Below are positions 9,545-18,259 of a stretch of 64,000 nucleotides of DNA, piece by piece. The DNA lies in assembly GCA_947311845.1 (NCBI GenBank), contig CAMZMU010000123.1, positions 11,959,860 through 12,023,859 on the forward strand. The letters are read 5' to 3'. Within the stretch, counting starts at the first letter, position 1. Every line of letters begins with the position of its first letter. The notes beneath the pieces are model-generated. The model did not search any database, had not been told where the DNA came from, and saw only the letters and a program-made list of their open reading frames with translations. This DNA is from Poa pratensis. Lineage: Eukaryota; Streptophyta; Magnoliopsida; Poales; Poaceae. Position numbers and translations under genes: made by a program.

Positions 9545-9866
9545 TAAGCCGTGCGCCACAGAAACAAGTTCAGTAGCGCACCAGATAAATGCGCCACAGA
9601 TTACTGTGGCGCATGCAGCAATCCATGCGCCACAGAAATGTGGTGGGTCCCGCATCCAGGAAAATCTGGTGACATTTCTGTGGCGCATGAATTAGGGTGC
9701 GCCACAGAAACATGATATTTTGTGGCGCATGTGGGACGATGCGCCACAAAAAATACGGTGGGCCCCACATCAATGTTTGCCTGGGTGTCCATTCTGTGGC
9801 GCACCCTGTCCCGTGCGCCACAGACACTCATGTTTCTGTGGCGCACCGGAGCCCGTGCGCCACAGA
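9545..9866. repeat. CACTA left subterminal repeats
   Basis: About a dozen copies of TGCGCCACAG or CTGTGGCGCA. Most are arranged as head-to-head pairs separated by a few to about 20 bases, for example around 9604-9636 and 9794-9820, so each pair can fold into a hairpin. Confidence 0.85.
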
Positions 9867-10919
9867 ATTCCGACACTTAAATCATTTTTGGCTCGCGCGG
9901 CCACAGTCCAACCCTATCCACACTCGTTTCCTCCCACGAACAGAGAGAGACAGAGAGACGAGAGGATGCGCTGCTAGGGTTCCTCCGCCGCCACCCGTCT
10001 CCACCTCGTCGGCGAGGAGCTCCTCCGCCGCTCCTCTCCACCTCGTCGGCGAAAGACGTCCACCGCTGCCGCTCCCTACTGGGACCCTCTCCGCCGCCCC
10101 TCTTCTCCATCCGCGACCGGCTGATCATAGCGGCGCCCCCCACGAGATCGTTCCCTTCCAAGCTCTTCCCCGACCGCCGCCCGTCGTCTCGTCCCACTGA
10201 CCGCGGTCACCTCCCTCCTTCCCGTCCGTCTGCTGCTTCCGTCAGGTCAGCTGCCGTGCTGCTTTTTTTTGTAAAGATGGATACCGTGCTGCTTGCTATG
10301 CCGTGGTGCTTGTACCATAAACTTACAAAATAGGGTAATTATGACATCCTACAGTGACATATGTATCTGCATTCATAAAACGAATCTAGTTGAAAAACAT
10401 AATTAATAGTTATCAGTCATGTGGAATGCAAGTATGTAACTAGATAACATATTTTACATTAGATCAGATATTACTGTTAATTTCTAAGTTCATTCCCTGA
10501 GTAATAAAACAGAAGGAGGTGGAATCTCTTTTATTTCACATCGATAAGACACAGCCTCCAGGAAATTGTGCAGTAGTTATATTATGACTTGGATTGTACA
10601 TCTTAGGCAGACCAAACTAATAAATCTCTTCAATTTTATATGCAGATAAATATTTTGTCTAGATTGACAAAAGATGTATATTAAAAAAATATACATAATT
10701 GATCATTCTGTTGAAAAGCACATCAATAAATCCAGATCCAATATGATTGAACAGTTTGAAAATTTAAAAATATATCTCACCTCTGAACATCAATTCTTAG
10801 TTTCGCGTAGCACCTATCCCGCCTAAGCACACGCCTAGGTGCGCTTAGGCGCACACATAGGCATTCGCCTACCGCCTAGGCTTGGCTTTTTAACCAGTCT
10901 ACAGTTATTGATTGTCAAC

Positions 10920-10972
10920 TCGAAAATCGGGAATATCGGGAACATCGGGAAAATCGGAAACATCGGGAAATC
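10920..10972 (+). repeat. 9-bp microrepeat ATCGGGAAN
   Basis: Five direct copies of ATCGGGAAT/C/A with a 9-bp period inside the CACTA element. The period of three codons creates an Ile-Gly-Asn/Lys repeat in a spurious plus frame (10839-11069). Confidence 0.75.
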
Positions 10973-11653
10973 ATTTCTTTTTATTCATCTTTTTATCCAT
11001 ATTGTTGTACATCTTCTTTTTATCCTTTTACCCATGTTCTTGTATATGTACAATAGGCCGATGATTTAAACTATGTCATGTTAAAGGGAAAAGAGTATCT
11101 ACAATACCTTGTACTATATACAATTTGAGTGCTTGTATTAGAACATGGTCTTGTAGGTACTCTTTTTGCCTTGTTTTGACAATGATATATGAGGCTTCTA
11201 TTGTATTACATCGATGACTCTGATTCACAGTATAGCTAGGTTGACTCTGAGCCTGAGCATGACCGAACCTATAGAACGAATGTAAAAAATGGGCCAAAGA
11301 TCGACGGCGTCGCACCGTCGGTCTGTAGTTTCTGTCAAGCTCTGGCTCAGGGTCACGCTACTGTTCTCTGAATCAGAGTCATCGCTGTGAAACATCATTT
11401 CATAGGATAGCTAGGTTGACTCTTACATCGTGTGTGTGCTTGTTCCATTGATTGTGCCAATGATTAGACTCATGTGCATTATCATTTCGAGTGTTGGCCT
11501 AAATGACCTACTGACATGTATAACAACATTGATTGTTGTGTGTGCTTGTGTTGATCTGTGCTACCACGACCATCATGTCGTGGTTGTTTGTGCTCCGACC
11601 ATCGTGTCGTGGAGATGCCGGCCGGAGATGCCGGCCGGAGATATGGATTTTTT

Positions 11654-11985
11654 GTGAAATGTCTGCAGGTACCCCGAGAGGCCCTTGAGTTTGCCGGAAC
11701 GTCGATTAACTTCCGTTACGGCAAATTCGGGTACTCCATATGTCCCTTTTTTAGCAAAGGTCATGCCAAAAAAATTCGTGAATTTTGGCATCACTTTGCT
11801 AAAAATAGGACATATGATTTGTGAAATGTCTGCAGGTACCCATGAGACCCTTGAGTTTGCCGGAACGTCGATTAACTTCCGTTCCGGCAAATTCGGGTAC
11901 TCCATATGTCCCTTTTTTAGCAAAGGTCATGCCAAATTTTTTCGTGAATTTTGGCATGACTTTTCTAAAAATAGGACATATAGTT
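11654..11985. repeat. 167-bp tandem repeat with long hairpin
   Basis: Two copies start at 11654 and 11821 (GTGAAATGTCTGCAGGTAC). Each contains TATGTCCCTTTTTTAGCAAA...GGTCATGCC followed after a short loop by its complement (TTTTGGCATGA...AAATAGGACATA), an inverted repeat with arms of about 34 bp. A lone arm recurs at about 12686-12710. The flanking TTGGTTTATATTGTGTAATTT also recurs (about 12025 and 12727). Confidence 0.85.
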
Positions 11986-12144
11986 GTGTAGCTTAGATTG
12001 TAGATAATTTTAGTTGTGTTAATTGTTGGTTTATATTGTGTAATTTTCACATTGCTAAAAATGAGTTTGAAAATTGTGTTATTTGATAGTTCCTATGAAT
12101 TTGTACTTTATTTAAATTTGCTTGCTGGACCAGAGGGGCGATGC

Positions 12145-12528
12145 ATGTCACTGTTGGACCAGAGGGGCGATGTCCGCGACTGGACTCCGCCGGGCTGGCA
12201 CTGGGAGGTGCTACCTTCCGGGACGCGTATCTTGGTGAGGAATCCGGGTGACGTCGTCGACCCGGATCTTCTTTGGTGGCGGTCGCGTGGGCCATCCTCG
12301 GTGCAGAGGGAGCCGGCCCCCGAGGAGGTGGTACGTCGCCATATCAGGGAGGAGGACGAGCACGTCCGTCGCTACATGACTTTGTTGGATAGGCAGTACA
12401 ACAATGGATGGTCGTTTCTTCAGAGGGTTCCTCTTCATGTGAGCTATGACCCTGTGAGGGTTCCTTATCTTTGGATGCGCAGCGCCCGCGGCTCAGCACC
12501 CCGCGGCTCAGGACCCGGTCGAAGTTAG
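12145..12528 (+). CDS. Hypothetical ORF inside the CACTA element
   Basis: The open frame continues upstream to 12016, but the first Met with coding character is at 12145 (MSLLDQRGDVRDW); the stop is at 12526-12528, giving 127 residues. It is rich in Trp, Arg and Pro, with a PPGWHW segment, an acidic/basic helix-like stretch (EEVVRRHIREEDEHVRRYM) and no domain I can name. A 30-bp duplication (TGGACCAGAGGGGCGATG twice, about 12126 and 12156) precedes it. It is followed, after a 300-bp AT-rich gap with possible splice sites, by the AP2-like frame. The two may be exons of one element-borne gene or separate frames. Confidence 0.45.
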   Translation: MSLLDQRGDVRDWTPPGWHWEVLPSGTRILVRNPGDVVDPDLLWWRSRGPSSVQREPAPEEVVRRHIREEDEHVRRYMTLLDRQYNNGWSFLQRVPLHVSYDPVRVPYLWMRSARGSAPRGSGPGRS

Positions 12529-12828
12529 TTTCAGAGGTTCATGCATGGGAGAGGAGATGTATTAGTGATATTATTCGCGATGTATTAGGGTTAAATAAAA
12601 ATGGACCAAATTATTCATGGGATCAAGATGTATTAGTTATACTTATGCATATTTGATCAATGTCCCTACATGCATGAATATAATTTTGGCATGACTTTGC
12701 TAAAAATAATTTTAGTTCTGTTCATTGGTTTATATTGTGTAATTTCCACATTGTGTAGTTTGTAGTATATAGTTGTGTAGTTTTTTGATTCTAATGAATT
12801 TGTTTTTAATATGTTTTAGTTTCACGGA

Positions 12829-13534
12829 ATGGCCGGGTTTAAGGGTGTGAGGGCGTGCTATAGGAAGAAGCTTGGTCGATACGTGTATGGATTTCAGATC
12901 CATATCAACAAGAGGAAGCACTGGGCTGGGCAGTTTAATACAGCGGAGGAGGCGGCGCGCGCCTATGATTATTTCGCCGTACACGAGTACGGTGATAAGA
13001 AGAAAGATAAGGATCTGAACTACCCAGCGGATCGCCACCGTGAGTGAGTTCATACCAGATGGGATCAGACAGGTGGAAATGGCCAAGGAGATGGAGCACA
13101 GGTTGGCTGAGGCGCAGATCGCACGTCGCAACGCACGCCCCCAGGACGACCCGTATGTGAGGCATCTCCTGCAGAACGAGCCAAACTTGATGTCCTACCA
13201 GCAGTTCGGCACTAGTCCTTTTGACGGCGCCGGTCCTTCGTACGGCACCGGTCCTTCCCACGGCGCCGGTCCTACTGACGACGACATCACTTCTCTTGGG
13301 ATCTGGGTGGAGGAGGAGGAGCAGCAGGAGGAGGAATGGGAGAAGGACTGGGATTCCGACTCTGAGCAGCGGCGGCAGAAGCGGCAGCAGGAGCGACAGC
13401 AGCGTTGGAGGAGCGGCAGCAGCAGCGGCACCAGGAGTGGCAGGAGTCGGAGCAGCAGCTACTGCGGATGTTCGGGCCGCCGAACCCCGATGCTTATCAC
13501 CGCAGCGACCCTAGGCACTGGTCGAGATGAATAG
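12829..13534 (+). CDS. AP2/ERF-like DNA-binding protein carried by CACTA element (frameshifted)
   Basis: Residues 4-67 from the ATG at 12829 read as a complete AP2/ERF-type domain: FKGVR at the start, a strand region GRYVYGFQIHI, then HWAGQFNTAEEAARAYD and a final DLNYPA. AP2 domains bind short GC-rich DNA motifs. The first frame stops at 13047, and a second frame (from 13040) continues for 164 residues with MEHRLAEAQIARRN, a repeated G-x-G-P-S segment, an acidic block and a Gln/Arg-rich coiled-coil-like tail, so one frameshift near 13035-13045 probably joins them. The motif CACCGTGAGT at the junction could also be a splice donor. The ORF lies wholly inside the CACTA element, 0.6 kb from its right end. 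AP2 similarity is good; the role (captured host domain or element accessory protein) is unknown. Confidence 0.6.
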
Positions 13535-13824
13535 GCGGGACGGCATACCTCCGTTCCGCACTCTTTCGGGTCAGCCGTGGGGGAGCGAGGACACTGATGA
13601 CACCGCAGATCCGATGTTCTGGCTCAGATGAATAGGGACGACGACCCATAGAGCGACTTGTCCACTTCTTTCCGTACTATGTTTTATGTTGACTTGTCCA
13701 CTTATCTATGTAGACTGATGTTCCACTGTACTTGGTTAAGACATATTTATCTGTCTGTTTTAATACCGTGTCAAAATATATTACTGTTTCTATTATTTTC
13801 TGTATAAATACTGTAATATACCTG

Positions 13825-13895
13825 TATTATTGTCAAATACAGCAAATAATCGATAATACAGCAAATAATCGATAATATATACAGCAAATAATTTA
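13825..13895. repeat. Short tandem repeat ACAGCAAATAATCGATAAT
   Basis: Three consecutive copies, the last with TATATA inserted, lead into the right subterminal repeat array of the CACTA element. A related AGCAAATAATCGA recurs near 13964. Confidence 0.8.
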
Positions 13896-14160
13896 GTGGC
13901 GCACGGTAAATAATTTTGTGGCGCACGAACAAAGTGCGCCACAAATACATTATTGTCGAATAGAGCAAATAATCGAAATTCTTTCTGTGGCGCATGGAAC
14001 ATAATTTAGTGGCACACTCTGGAGGTGCGCCACAAAATTGTATACTTTCTGTGGCGCATGGTTCCATGCGCCACAGAAATAATATTTTTGTGACGACGAT
14101 TCTGTGGCGTACCGACCATGCGCCACAGAAACAGTTTTTGGTGCGCCACAGAAAGGCACT
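13893..14160. repeat. CACTA right subterminal repeats
   Basis: About nine copies of GTGGCGCA or TGCGCCAC, again largely as inverted pairs (for example 14051-14078), mirroring the left array. One pair is degraded to GTGGCGTA and one to GTGGCACA. Confidence 0.85.
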
Positions 14161-14175
14161 TCCCTACTAGTGACC

Positions 14176-14939
14176 CTCGGGCACGAGATTCGTTGAACAT
14201 GACATATCAGGGCGTCTACAGATATCGTGAACCCCAAATGTTGGAACTTCCAACAAATGCTCACATGTACTATTCTTTTGAAGTGATCAACGCCACAAGA
14301 CCGGTAATTGTGCTCGTATGAGCTTGTTGACAGGTATCGAAGAGAGTGACAGACACCGCCGAACCCATGTAAGGCCCTTAAAGCCGACACATGACATCCT
14401 CGCCATCGACAAACAACTTTATGGAAAAGAGGGGGAGCTTTTTTCCAATATCCTTTCCATTGTCCAGTCCCGTGACAACGCTCCATCCCCAATCCACGGT
14501 CTGAATCACTCCGAATCGTTGTTGCCACCATGGCTAGTGTATCCGCCACGAGCCTCTTGCCACAGCCGCACATGTCATCGCAACTGATGACGCCGACGTT
14601 AATGTGATGCGTGGGAAAGGCAAATCTTATCGTCGGTCGCATCGCCTGGTGCCAGCGTTTGTGTTATGTGTGGGGAAGTCAAATCTCACCGTCGGGCTGC
14701 GTCGCCTGTGGAATCGCCCGACGAGATGGTCGTCATTACGCTTGTACCGGCCTCCTGCACGCCTAACCAGGCGTATGTCTATGACATACGACCCAGCCTG
14801 TCAAATGGCTTGTTCGGACATTGTTCGGCACCCCGAGACTATTCGCGCCAAAGTTTAAAGACCGCTTGATGGAGCCGGACAGAATTTAAGTCATCGTCTC
14901 TTTGGGTATACGGGTGGAGATGCCGGGAAACCTATAATA
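14176..14939. other. No gene; local duplication
   Basis: Contains a diverged direct duplication (GCGTGGGAAAGGCAAATCTTA at about 14609 and GTGTGGGGAAGTCAAATCTC at about 14667, roughly 58 bp apart). The plus frames 14318-14587 and 14604-14869 show no domain. Confidence 0.3.
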
Positions 14940-15859
14940 GAGCCCGAGCTACACGGAGCTCGTTATTTTGAAAATTCAAAAATGACATTTTTGAGTTTCC
15001 AAAAATCGCGAAAAAAATCACAGATGTAGATACGATCGAGATCTACAAGCGTGCAAAATTTTACCTTAAAATTCATTGTATTTTGGTCTGTACAAAAAAT
15101 ATAAATCAGTGGATCTGGATGGTGAACAACACAGTTGCGCAGTTGGCCTCTTCCGTGGCCTCGCTTTTGAGTTGTCCGATCGATTTGTCCTACGTACAGC
15201 GTCGTCCGCATCGCAATAGCTGCCGTGGGGGCTCGCGGAATGCTAACAGAACAACCTAGCTATAGTATGCGGAGCTTCTCTGTGCTCGTCGTGATCGTTG
15301 TCTGCGCGCGTATGTGTCCGGTGCGTATCCTCTTGCGTCTGAGATAGGTGCCGTGAGTTAATTTACACATGGTTTTCCCTTCCAAAAAGTTACACTACAC
15401 ATGGCTGTACGAGTACGATGCCGTCTGTAAATCTATCGAGAGTGCCAATTGGAGACCGAGCTCCATATACTGCTTTATTTTGACAAAATTCGACAATCAT
15501 ATTTTGAACCTGTACAAATATCTGAAATAAATCCTTGATGTAGGCCATGTTGTATTCTGGAAACGTGTTGTAAGTTCTCAACTGGACATATCTAATATGG
15601 GCTGCAAAAAAATGACAGATTCTGATATTTGAAAGCAAGTAGTGAAGGGTGCGAAATTTCAACTCTTCCAAATCCGTGAGATATTTTCTTATAATTTTGT
15701 GCAGCCTAGAACATGAAATATTTTGATGTGAGATTTTGCTCATTGGTAGGATATAACATCTTATACATTCAGATTTTTTTTATATTTTGTTGAAACTTCA
15801 AAATAGGATTTTTTTTTGAATTTATCAAAATAAAAGGGCTCCTTGGAGCTCGCGGCCTC
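14940..15859. mobile_element. Non-autonomous element with ~90-bp inverted ends
   Basis: The left end (GAGCCCGAGCTACACGGAGC, then TTTTGAAAATTCAAAAA) and the complement of the right end (GAGGCCGCGAGCTCCAAGGAGC, then TTTTGATAAATTCAAAAA) align over about 90 bp. The interior is AT-rich and non-coding. No clear target duplication was seen, so the superfamily is left open (MULE-like MITEs have such long ends). Confidence 0.5.
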
Positions 15860-16736
15860 AATTCGCGGTTTCCAAAATCTATAGGGTTATATATGTCGTA
15901 TTTGAAGCCAAATGTGAGTGTACCAATTCGGATGAATTTTCCATATTTGAAGGATTTCAAACAATCAAGGGCTCACCACATCACCAAAACCCCACAGGAT
16001 AGGCACCAATTAATTAACACGTTCACGCAAAGTCAACGCTCTAAGACCAGGATCCATCGGCCAAAAAATTATTACCATAGTAAATCAACCTCGCTTGGAA
16101 AAACAACCTGTAATTGGATGATTAAGAGGTTGACTGTGACTCGTTTCAACAGAATTTAAATCCCAGGTTTGTACTTGTGAAACTCATAAAAACGAATTAT
16201 TTTCAATGAGGCGTCCACTCAATCGTGAAGCGTATGTGGTGAGTTCGTCAATCTTAAGAGCCGACCCGTTGGCTCGGCGCGGTCTTTTAGAGGTGTTCAA
16301 TATTCTTTTGATGGGAGGTGAAGTTCTCGTCGATAGCATCATGTGGTGATTTCGTTTATCTCAAGATGTGCATGCGGGTACAATCTTTGTGTGATGCCCA
16401 TATGGGTATGGTGTATATGTGTAGGGGACTAGGGGTGAGTGATATGAGCGTGTTTCTAGGAAAAATCAAGGCACGGTAATTATCATCTTATATCATGCTG
16501 GTCACTTGGTCAGTACAGACTGCTGCGCTACCTGGCCAGTTGGCAGCAGCATCTCGCCCTGCATCACCTCGGCAGCAAAGCTTAGACCATACAAATTGCC
16601 GAGCGACAGGAACACTACCACAATAAGCATTCGCCTCCCACTTTACCACACCCGGTCTCCCGATCGAGATGCGAGACAACACTACCATAAGCACGAAACA
16701 CCACGTCCTCGGAGATACCGGCCGGTCGACCGACTT
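15860..16736. other. Upstream region of the 16773-17615 gene
   Basis: No convincing TATA box was found within 300 bp of the start codon. The part 16100-16450 (GAGGCGTCCACTCAATCGTGAAGCG, AGCCGACCCGTTGGCTC) reads like a dispersed grass repeat rather than promoter. The open frame of the downstream gene extends back to 16506 but lacks coding character before about 16737. Confidence 0.3.
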
Positions 16737-16772
16737 ATGCCGGAGAAGCCTGCGACGCCCCGGCGCCGTCCG

Positions 16773-17615
16773 ATGGCGGCGGGGAGCTGGGTCCGGTCCC
16801 TCCACTGCAAGTCCACGGCCGCCGAAGACGTCGTCACCACCGTCGCGGCGCTGCCCAAGAAGTCCCACATCCTCCTTCGGTCCAGCTGCGCCAGCTCCGG
16901 CGACATCCCCGGGAACAAGGACAAGGTCTCCTCGTGTAAGCCCAAGCTCAGGTCGAGCTCCAAGACAAGTCCGGAGACCAAGAAGAAGCCCAAGGCAGCT
17001 AAGCCGCCGACCATCGTGCCGCAACAGTCGCCTCCACCAGGCCCGCTCGGCCCGCTGCCGGCGCTGACCGAGCTGCCCGCGGGGCACTCCTCCCGGCAGG
17101 TGGTCGAGATCATCTTCCTCTCGTCGTGGTCCGCCCTCCCACAGACGCCGCCTCCCGTCGGTGCCGGCGCGTTCACGGGAGAGGTGGAGATGCTGTTCCG
17201 CGTCCACAACCAGGCACGCGCCGTGGCGCGCTTCGAGGAGTACCGCGCCGCCGTGCGCGCGCGGGCCGGCGGCGCGGCGCGTAGCGCCGCGGACGGCAAC
17301 GAGATGATGCGGTTCTCGCCGGCGCCGCCGCACGGGTGCTCCTCGGACAGCGCGTCCATGCGCGTTGTCCGGACCTTCGACGGCAGCGGCGGCGCGCACG
17401 CGAGCGGGCGCGGGCCGGAGAGCGGCAGGCGGGCCATGTTCCTGTGCAGGGTGATCGCAGGCCAGGTGGCGGAGGGGGGCGGCTGCTCCGAGGCCGAGGC
17501 CGTGGCGGCCGGCAGGGAGGAGGGGTACGACTCCGTGCGGTGCGGCAAGGGCGAGCTGGTGGTGCTCGACCGACGGGCCGTGCTCCCTTGCTTCCTCATC
17601 ATCTACAAGCTGTAA
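16773..17615 (+). CDS. Finger-less C2H2-related / ADP-ribosylation-fold protein
   Basis: An intact single-exon GC-rich gene of 280 residues. I chose the ATG at 16773 because MAAGSWVRSLHCKS matches the short N-terminal motif (Trp...SLHCKS) of a plant family exemplified by Arabidopsis At1g75710, At4g27240 and At5g54630; an in-frame ATG at 16737 is the alternative. Residues 99-280 match that family's C-terminal domain: GHSSRQVVEIIF (104-115), VARFEEYR (151-158), DGNEMMRF (174-181), MFLCRVIAG (222-230), GYDSVRC and LDRRAVLPCFLIIY near the end. From memory this domain is assigned to the ADP-ribosylation (PARP-like) fold. The C2H2 finger that normally precedes TEL..G.SSR is missing, replaced by a Lys/Pro/Ser-rich linker (residues 50-95). 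Function is unknown; nuclear or signalling roles are only inferred. The opposite-strand frames here are shadows. Confidence 0.75.
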   Translation: MAAGSWVRSLHCKSTAAEDVVTTVAALPKKSHILLRSSCASSGDIPGNKDKVSSCKPKLRSSSKTSPETKKKPKAAKPPTIVPQQSPPPGPLGPLPALTELPAGHSSRQVVEIIFLSSWSALPQTPPPVGAGAFTGEVEMLFRVHNQARAVARFEEYRAAVRARAGGAARSAADGNEMMRFSPAPPHGCSSDSASMRVVRTFDGSGGAHASGRGPESGRRAMFLCRVIAGQVAEGGGCSEAEAVAAGREEGYDSVRCGKGELVVLDRRAVLPCFLIIYKL

Positions 17616-18254
17616 AAATGAACAATGCCCAGTAACCCTGCGGACGCTAATATTAATTTTGGCACTTAATTACTCCTGTGTTAACCATCGATTTCATATT
17701 ACTAGCACTAGTTCCTCCATGAAAAATCCTGTAGGCTGTACTGTACAAGTTCTTATGCTTCGGGTTACGTCCTGGCGATTGTACGTGCATCGCGGTGCCC
17801 AGATCGAGAGCGACTGTGAGGTTACTGTGGTTTATTCCCGGGCGTTGTCGTGTTCGATGGGGAGGGAGAGGATTTCTAGGCTTTCGTGTGGGGGTGAGAC
17901 AAAGGGAATGGAACGGCCGGCGGGCGCGTCGTATCCTGCCAGTCACACTGTGTTTGGGACCGTGGGCCGCCGCTGAACGAGGAGGCGGCGTTTGCGCTTG
18001 GCACTGATCGTCTTGGCTTCAATTCAAGCGTCTCTCTGTTCGCCTCGTGATATACTACGCTGAATTTCTGATCGCTCCTACAGTACACGCGTGAATGCTT
18101 CCATGGAGTAGCCAAGGTCTTGGTTCACGGTAAAGGGACGGCTTTGTGTCTTGTGAGGAAATACCGGGTTAGTATGTACTTGGACTAATTTGTACTAGCA
18201 CAAATACATTACACGGAGCAAATTCGAATGAAGGGTTGGACACACGTTTGGACA
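17616..18254. other. 3' flank, nothing recognised
   Basis: Downstream region of the preceding gene up to the gypsy insertion site. There is no standard AATAAA on the plus strand close to the stop. The frames 17659-17976 and 17795-18007 have no domain. Confidence 0.3.
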
Positions 18255-18259
18255 GTATT

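Larger units (their letters stand above)
9495..14172. mobile_element. CACTA (En/Spm) element, 4.7 kb, TSD ACC
   Basis: The left end reads CACTAGTAGGGAAGTGGC and the right end is its inverted counterpart (complement CACTAGTAGGGAAGTGCC), flanked by the 3-bp duplication ACC at 9492-9494 and 14173-14175. Both subterminal regions carry many TGCGCCAC/GTGGCGCA words, the presumed binding sites of the element-encoded protein. No TNP2-type transposase domain was found, so it is likely non-autonomous. The interior has a GC-rich leader (9900-10250), an AT-rich middle, tandem repeats (11654-11983) and two plus-strand coding segments (12145-12528 and 12829-13534). Whether those frames are captured host genes or CACTA accessory genes cannot be decided by eye. 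Confidence 0.92.

Noticed and set aside
9545..9866. Regular short palindromic repeats that could be mistaken for a CRISPR array
   Set aside because: They are CACTA subterminal repeats in both orientations with uneven spacing, no leader and no cas genes, in a plant genome.
10839..11069. Ile-Gly-Asn repeat protein
   Set aside because: Product of a 9-bp microsatellite in non-coding CACTA sequence.
16488..17602. Long minus-strand open frames (303 and 306 codons) opposite the 280-aa gene
   Set aside because: They are shadows of a GC-rich coding region; only the plus frame shows family motifs.
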